A stretch of 10,909 nucleotides of DNA from CAZWCX01 sp964632945 (lineage in GTDB: Bacteria; Planctomycetota; MHYJ01; WSZJ01; CAZWCX01), in assembly GCA_964632945.1 (NCBI GenBank), contig CAZWCX010000191.1, positions 1 through 10,909 of the forward strand, written 5' to 3'. This document shows positions 7,028-10,909 of the stretch, piece after piece (position 1 is the first letter of the stretch; each line of letters opens with the position of its first letter). The notes under the pieces are model-generated. The model worked only from the letters and a program-made list of their open reading frames with translations. It searched no databases and was not told where the DNA came from. Both the position numbers and the translations under genes were made by a program.

Positions 7028-9334
7028 ATGCGCCCGAACCCACCCCCCGCCGACCGCACGAAGGCGGCGACCCGCCGCCTCCGCCTGGACGTGACGGGTG
7101 CGGTCCAGGGAGTCGGCTTCCGCCCGTTCGTCCATCGCCTGGCCCGGGAGACGGGTCTCGGCGGCTGGGTCGAGAACAACCCGGCCGGCGTCGCGATCGA
7201 GGTCGAAGGGGCGCCGGAGCAATTGGCCGCGTTCCGGTCGCGCCTCGAGACCGAGTTGCCCCCGCGCGCGTCGATCCGGGGGCTTTCGTCCGCGGAAATC
7301 CCGCCCGCGGGTGAAGCGCAGTTCGCGATCCGGGACAGCCCGGACGCCGGCCCGAGGCGCGCTCCCATCTTGCCCGATCTCGCCGTCTGCGACGACTGCC
7401 GGGACGAGGTGAACACGCCCGGGAATCGGCGGTACCGGTACCCGTTCACCAACTGCACGAATTGCGGCCCCCGCTACAGCATTCTCGAACGCCTCCCGTA
7501 CGACCGGGCGAACACGACGATGCGCCGGTTCCACCTGTGCGCCGAGTGCCGCCGCGAGTATGAAGACCCGAACGACCGGCGGTTCCACGCCCAGCCGAAC
7601 GCCTGTCCCGCCTGCGGTCCGCGGCTCGAGTGGTGGGACGGGAGCGGCGGACTCCCCCGGCGGGACGACGAAGCCCTGCGGGCGGCCGCCGCCTCGATCT
7701 GCGCCGGCCGCATCGTCGCCGTCAAGGGGCTGGGCGGGTTCCTGCTCCTGGCCGCCGCCGGCGACCGGCGCGCGGTCCTGCGGTTGCGGGAGCGCAAGCA
7801 CCGCGAAGCCAAGCCGTTCGCCCTCCTCGTCCGCGACCTCGCGGAGGCCCGCCGGCTGTGCTTCGTCTCGCCGGTCGAGCAGGGGCTGCTGACGTCTCCC
7901 GAGGCCCCGATCGTGCTGCTGCGGCGGCGGGACGGCCTGGACGCAGTCGCGGCCGAGGTCGCCCCGGGCAACCCCTACCTGGGTGTCATGCTGCCGTACA
8001 CTCCGCTGCACGCCCTGATCGTCGATGCGACGGGGATGCCGGTGGTCGCAACCAGCGGCAACCGCGCCGAAGAGCCGATCTGCACGGACGAACACGAGGC
8101 CCGCGAGCGGCTCGGCGGGATCGCCGACGACTTTCTCGTCCACGACCGCCCGATCGCCCGGCCGCTGGACGATTCCGTCGTCCGGGAGGCGGCGGGACGC
8201 GAACTGGTCCTGCGGCGCGCGCGCGGCTACGCCCCGTGGCCGGTCTCGCTGGGACGCGGAACGGCCACGATCCTGGCCGTCGGCGCGCACCAGAAGAACA
8301 CCGTTGCCGTGTGCGTGCAGGGCGAGGCCTACGTCAGCCAGCACATCGGGGACCTCGACACGGTCCCCGCGGAACGGGCCTTCCGGGCCGCCGTGCACGC
8401 CCTGGAGGGGATTTACGCCACCGCCCCGGACCGCGTGGCGTGCGACCTGCACCCGGATTATCGCTCGACGGCCTACGCCCGCGAACGCTCCGCGGCGCCG
8501 ATCGCGGTGCAGCACCACCACGCGCATGTCGCGTCGTGCATGGTGGAGAACGGGCTCGACGGCGAAGTGCTGGGGGTGGCGTGGGACGGGACGGGCTACG
8601 GTCCGGACGGCACCGTCTGGGGCGGTGAGTTCCTCGCCGCTTCGATCGGACGTTATCGGCGGGTCGCGCACCTTCGCACGTTCGGACTCCCGGGGGGCGA
8701 ACGCGCGGTGCGGGAACCCCGGCGGGCGGCGCTTGGCGTGCTGTACGCCTTGCTCGGCGACGCCGCCTTCGCGCGAACCGACCTCCCTCCCGTGCGGGAC
8801 TTCACCCCGGCCGAGCTTGCCGTCCTGCGGACGCTGATTTCGCGCGGCGCGCATTGCCCCACGACGTCGAGCGCGGGCCGCCTGTTCGACGCCGTCGCCG
8901 CGCTGATGGGGCTCGTGCAGGTGAACCGATTCGAGGGGGAAGCCGGGATGGCGCTCGAGTTCCGCTGCGACGAGCGGACGGGCGAAGACGCCTATCCGTT
9001 CCCGCTCCGGGACGGCGATCCCGCGGTGGATTGGGGCCCCGCCCTGACCGCCTTGCTGGCGGACCTCGCGCGCGGCACGCCGAATTCCGTCATCGCGATG
9101 CGGTTCCACCACGGGCTCGTCGAGACCATCCCCGCGGTCGCGCGCCGCGCAGGCCTCGAACGCGTGGTCCTCACGGGGGGCTGCTTCCAGAACCGGGTCC
9201 TCCTGGAGCGGGCGGTGCGTCGACTCGGGGAGGAGGGGCTGCAAGCCTTCTGGCACCGCCGCGTGCCGCCCAACGACGGCGGGATCGCTCTCGGCCAGGC
9301 CGCCGTCGCGGCCGCCCTGGAAACCGCGGATTGA
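7028..9334 (+). CDS. hypF: Carbamoyltransferase HypF
   Basis: HypF uses carbamoyl phosphate and ATP to carbamoylate the C-terminal cysteine of HypE, the first step towards the cyanide ligands of the NiFe site. All domains are present in the 768 residues. An acylphosphatase-like domain holds GAVQGVGFRPF (24-34). Two zinc-finger units are C121-x2-C124-x18-C143-x2-C146 and C171-x2-C174-x18-C193-x2-C196. A YrdC-like domain (about 211-400) contains KGLGGF and KHREAKPFALL. A Kae1-like domain (about 413-768) has HHHAHVASCM (496-505), WDGTGYGPDGTVWGGE (519-534), LTGGCFQN (715-722) and PPNDGGIALGQ (747-757). GGAG (7015-7018) lies 9 nt before the ATG. Length is normal for the family and nothing looks broken. 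Confidence 0.96.
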   Translation: MRPNPPPADRTKAATRRLRLDVTGAVQGVGFRPFVHRLARETGLGGWVENNPAGVAIEVEGAPEQLAAFRSRLETELPPRASIRGLSSAEIPPAGEAQFAIRDSPDAGPRRAPILPDLAVCDDCRDEVNTPGNRRYRYPFTNCTNCGPRYSILERLPYDRANTTMRRFHLCAECRREYEDPNDRRFHAQPNACPACGPRLEWWDGSGGLPRRDDEALRAAAASICAGRIVAVKGLGGFLLLAAAGDRRAVLRLRERKHREAKPFALLVRDLAEARRLCFVSPVEQGLLTSPEAPIVLLRRRDGLDAVAAEVAPGNPYLGVMLPYTPLHALIVDATGMPVVATSGNRAEEPICTDEHEARERLGGIADDFLVHDRPIARPLDDSVVREAAGRELVLRRARGYAPWPVSLGRGTATILAVGAHQKNTVAVCVQGEAYVSQHIGDLDTVPAERAFRAAVHALEGIYATAPDRVACDLHPDYRSTAYARERSAAPIAVQHHHAHVASCMVENGLDGEVLGVAWDGTGYGPDGTVWGGEFLAASIGRYRRVAHLRTFGLPGGERAVREPRRAALGVLYALLGDAAFARTDLPPVRDFTPAELAVLRTLISRGAHCPTTSSAGRLFDAVAALMGLVQVNRFEGEAGMALEFRCDERTGEDAYPFPLRDGDPAVDWGPALTALLADLARGTPNSVIAMRFHHGLVETIPAVARRAGLERVVLTGGCFQNRVLLERAVRRLGEEGLQAFWHRRVPPNDGGIALGQAAVAAALETAD

Positions 9335-9349
9335 CGGAGGGTCCGAACC

Positions 9350-9637
9350 ATGTGCCTGGCGATCCCCGGACGAATCGAGACCATCACTCGCCACGACCCG
9401 GTCACCCGGTCCGGACGCGTGAACTTCGGCGGCATCCTCAAGGAAGTCAACCTGGCGTACGTCCCGGAGGCCGGGGTCGGCGACTACGTGATCGTCCACG
9501 TCGGCTTCGCGATCGCGCGCGTGGACGCGGCGGAGGCGCGCCGGACGTTCGAGTACCTGAAGGACATCGAGGACCTGACGGAGCTCGGGGAGTCCGCGGT
9601 GGGCCCCGGAGAGGCGAACCATGAAGTACCTCGATGA
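9350..9637 (+). CDS. hypC: Hydrogenase assembly chaperone HypC
   Basis: Small chaperone (95 residues) that carries the Fe(CN)2CO unit with HypD and hands it to the large subunit. The N-terminus MCLAIPGRI is the family signature; Cys2 is the essential iron/HypD-binding residue exposed after removal of Met1. The body (GGILKEVNLAYV, GDYVIVHVGFAIARVD) fits the OB-like fold. The protein is slightly longer than the usual 75-90 residues because a hydrophilic tail runs into the start of hypD. Ribosome binding site GGAGGG at 9336-9341; overlaps hypD by 17 bp. Confidence 0.96.
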   Translation: MCLAIPGRIETITRHDPVTRSGRVNFGGILKEVNLAYVPEAGVGDYVIVHVGFAIARVDAAEARRTFEYLKDIEDLTELGESAVGPGEANHEVPR

Positions 9638-10709
9638 ATACCGCGACGCGGATGCGGCGCACCGATATGCCGCCGCGCTGCGCAGCCTCGTGCGCCGGCC
9701 GTGGACGATCATGGAAGTCTGCGGGGGGCAGACGCACGCCATCGTGCGTTTCGGCATCGACCGGCTGATCCCCCCGGAGATCACCCTCGTCCACGGGCCC
9801 GGATGCCCGGTCTGCGTCACGCCGCTGGAGATCCTGGACCAGGCGATCGCCATCGCCTCGCGACCGGGGGTGATCTTCACCTCGTTCGGGGACATGCTGC
9901 GCGTGCCCGGATCGGAGTCCTGCCTATTCGACGTCAAGGCGGCCGGCGGGGATATCCGCATCGTCTACTCGCCGCTCGATGCCGTGGAACTGGCGCGCCG
10001 CAACCCGGAGCGCGAGGTCGTGTTCTTCGCCGTCGGATTCGAGACCACCGCCCCGGCCAACGCCGCGGCGGTGTACCTCGCCCACCGCTCGGGGATCCGC
10101 AACTTCTCCCTCCTGGTCTCGCACGTGCTCGTTCCCCCCGCGATGGAGGCGATCCTGTCCGCGCCGGATTGCCGGGTCCAGGGCTTCCTCGCCGCGGGCC
10201 ACGTCTGCACGATCATGGGCGTGGAGGAGTACCGTCCCCTGGCGGAGCGCTACCGGGTGCCGATCGTCGTCACCGGCTTCGAGCCGATCGATCTCCTCCA
10301 GGGGATCACGATGTGCGTGCGCCAGCTCGAGGAGGGACGGACGGAGGTCGAGAACCAGTACGCTCGGTCGGTACGCGCGGAAGGCAATCCGGCCGCCCGC
10401 GGGCGGGTGGCGGAGGTATTTCGCGTCGTGCCGCGAACCTGGCGCGGCCTGGGCGAGATTCCCGCCAGCGGACTGGGGCTGCGCGAATCGTATGCGGAAT
10501 ACGACGCCTGCGTCCGGTTCGGCCTCGCCGCGATTCCCGCCTCCGAACCCGGGGAATGCATCAGCGGCCTGGTCCTCCAGGGGCTGAAGAAGCCGACCGA
10601 GTGTCCGGTCTTCGGGACCCGCTGCACGCCCGATCGTCCGCTGGGGGCGACGATGGTCTCGGCGGAAGGGGCCTGCGCGGCCTATTACCGGTATCGACGA
10701 GATCGCTGA
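9621..10709 (+). CDS. hypD: Hydrogenase formation scaffold HypD
   Basis: HypD is the [4Fe-4S] scaffold on which, with HypC, iron receives its CN and CO ligands. The 362 residues match family length. Seen: EVCGGQTH (32-39) with Cys34, and GPGCPVC (59-65) with Cys62 and Cys65, the conserved catalytic cysteines. VGFETTAP (138-145) and AGHVC (192-196) follow. C-terminal cluster cysteines are Cys313, 328, 335 and 352, spread through GECISGLVLQG, PTECPVFGTRC and EGACAAYY. GGAGAGG (9608-9614) precedes the ATG by 6 nt, within hypC. It follows the HypC reading frame closely enough for coupled translation, fitting the HypC-HypD complex. Confidence 0.96.
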   Translation: MKYLDEYRDADAAHRYAAALRSLVRRPWTIMEVCGGQTHAIVRFGIDRLIPPEITLVHGPGCPVCVTPLEILDQAIAIASRPGVIFTSFGDMLRVPGSESCLFDVKAAGGDIRIVYSPLDAVELARRNPEREVVFFAVGFETTAPANAAAVYLAHRSGIRNFSLLVSHVLVPPAMEAILSAPDCRVQGFLAAGHVCTIMGVEEYRPLAERYRVPIVVTGFEPIDLLQGITMCVRQLEEGRTEVENQYARSVRAEGNPAARGRVAEVFRVVPRTWRGLGEIPASGLGLRESYAEYDACVRFGLAAIPASEPGECISGLVLQGLKKPTECPVFGTRCTPDRPLGATMVSAEGACAAYYRYRRDR

Positions 10710-10728
10710 CGCGACGGGAGGAGACCGC

Positions 10729-10909
10729 ATGGAACGCCCACGCGAGTCCCGTGACGGAGCGCGACCCGCGCCTCCGGGCCGGACGATCATGCTGGCCCAC
10801 GGCGGAGGCGGTTCCCGCATGCACGACTTGCTGGAGCAGGTCATCGTTCCGGCGTTCGGCAATTCCCTGCTGGACGAGCGGCACGACGGCGCGGTCTTTC
10901 CGGTGGCCG
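10729..10909 (+). CDS. hypE: Hydrogenase maturation dehydratase HypE, N-terminal part (runs off right edge)
   Basis: HypE dehydrates the thiocarboxamide made by HypF on its C-terminal cysteine to a thiocyanate, the cyanide donor. Only the first 60 codons are in the window. LAHGGGGSRMHDLL (23-36) is the conserved glycine-rich start of the family, followed by a phenylalanine-asparagine segment and LDERHDGAVF. The ATG at 10729 is preferred because GGGAGGAG (10716-10723) lies 5 nt upstream; a later in-frame ATG at 10789 would remove a poorly conserved 20-residue N-terminal extension and has no comparable site. The functional C-terminal cysteine cannot be checked here. Confidence 0.93.
   Translation, partial: MERPRESRDGARPAPPGRTIMLAHGGGGSRMHDLLEQVIVPAFGNSLLDERHDGAVFPVA

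Noticed and set aside
6623..9961. Very long (over 1100 codons) minus-strand open frame opposite hypA, hypF, hypC and hypD
   Set aside because: Typical antisense frame in GC-rich genes. The translation is low-complexity (Arg, Gly, Asp, Ala) and all Hyp motifs are on the plus strand.

Overview
The window is GC-rich DNA with strong G/C preference at third codon positions, genes on both strands with Shine-Dalgarno sites, and tight gene packing. It looks like a chromosomal segment of a high-GC bacterium. The sequence alone does not fix the phylum. No rRNA, tRNA, CRISPR, insertion sequence or phage gene was seen.

Layout. Positions 1-1263 (minus strand) hold the N-terminal 421 codons of a P2-type (SERCA-like) cation-transporting ATPase that runs off the left edge. 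Positions 1264-1765 are a divergent intergenic region of about 500 bp. It carries one sigma-54-like (-24/-12) promoter candidate facing each way, and a 9-bp inverted repeat roughly midway between them. From 1766 to the right edge, everything reads on the plus strand as one compact operon: hydB (beta, iron-sulfur), a cyclic-nucleotide-binding-domain protein, hydG (gamma, FAD/NAD(P)), hydD (delta, small subunit), hydA (alpha, NiFe large subunit), a hydrogenase maturation protease, hypA, hypF, hypC, hypD and the first 60 codons of hypE. Adjacent genes overlap or are at most 19 bp apart.

How the genes work together. HydA and HydD form the H2-activating module, HydB carries electrons through [4Fe-4S] clusters, and HydG exchanges them with NAD(P)H. 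The set and the order beta-gamma-delta-alpha match the soluble group 3b [NiFe] hydrogenase (sulfhydrogenase type, as in Pyrococcus furiosus). HypF and HypE make the cyanide ligands, HypC and HypD assemble the Fe(CN)2CO unit, HypA would bring nickel, and the protease trims the HydA C-terminus after nickel insertion. Structural and maturation genes are therefore one transcriptional package; hypB is not in the window.

Points worth a second look: a HypA of only 86 residues with no zinc-ribbon cysteines; a stand-alone CNB-domain protein without a DNA-binding domain between hydB and hydG; and the paired sigma-54-like promoters, which would place both the hydrogenase operon and the ATPase under enhancer-dependent control.
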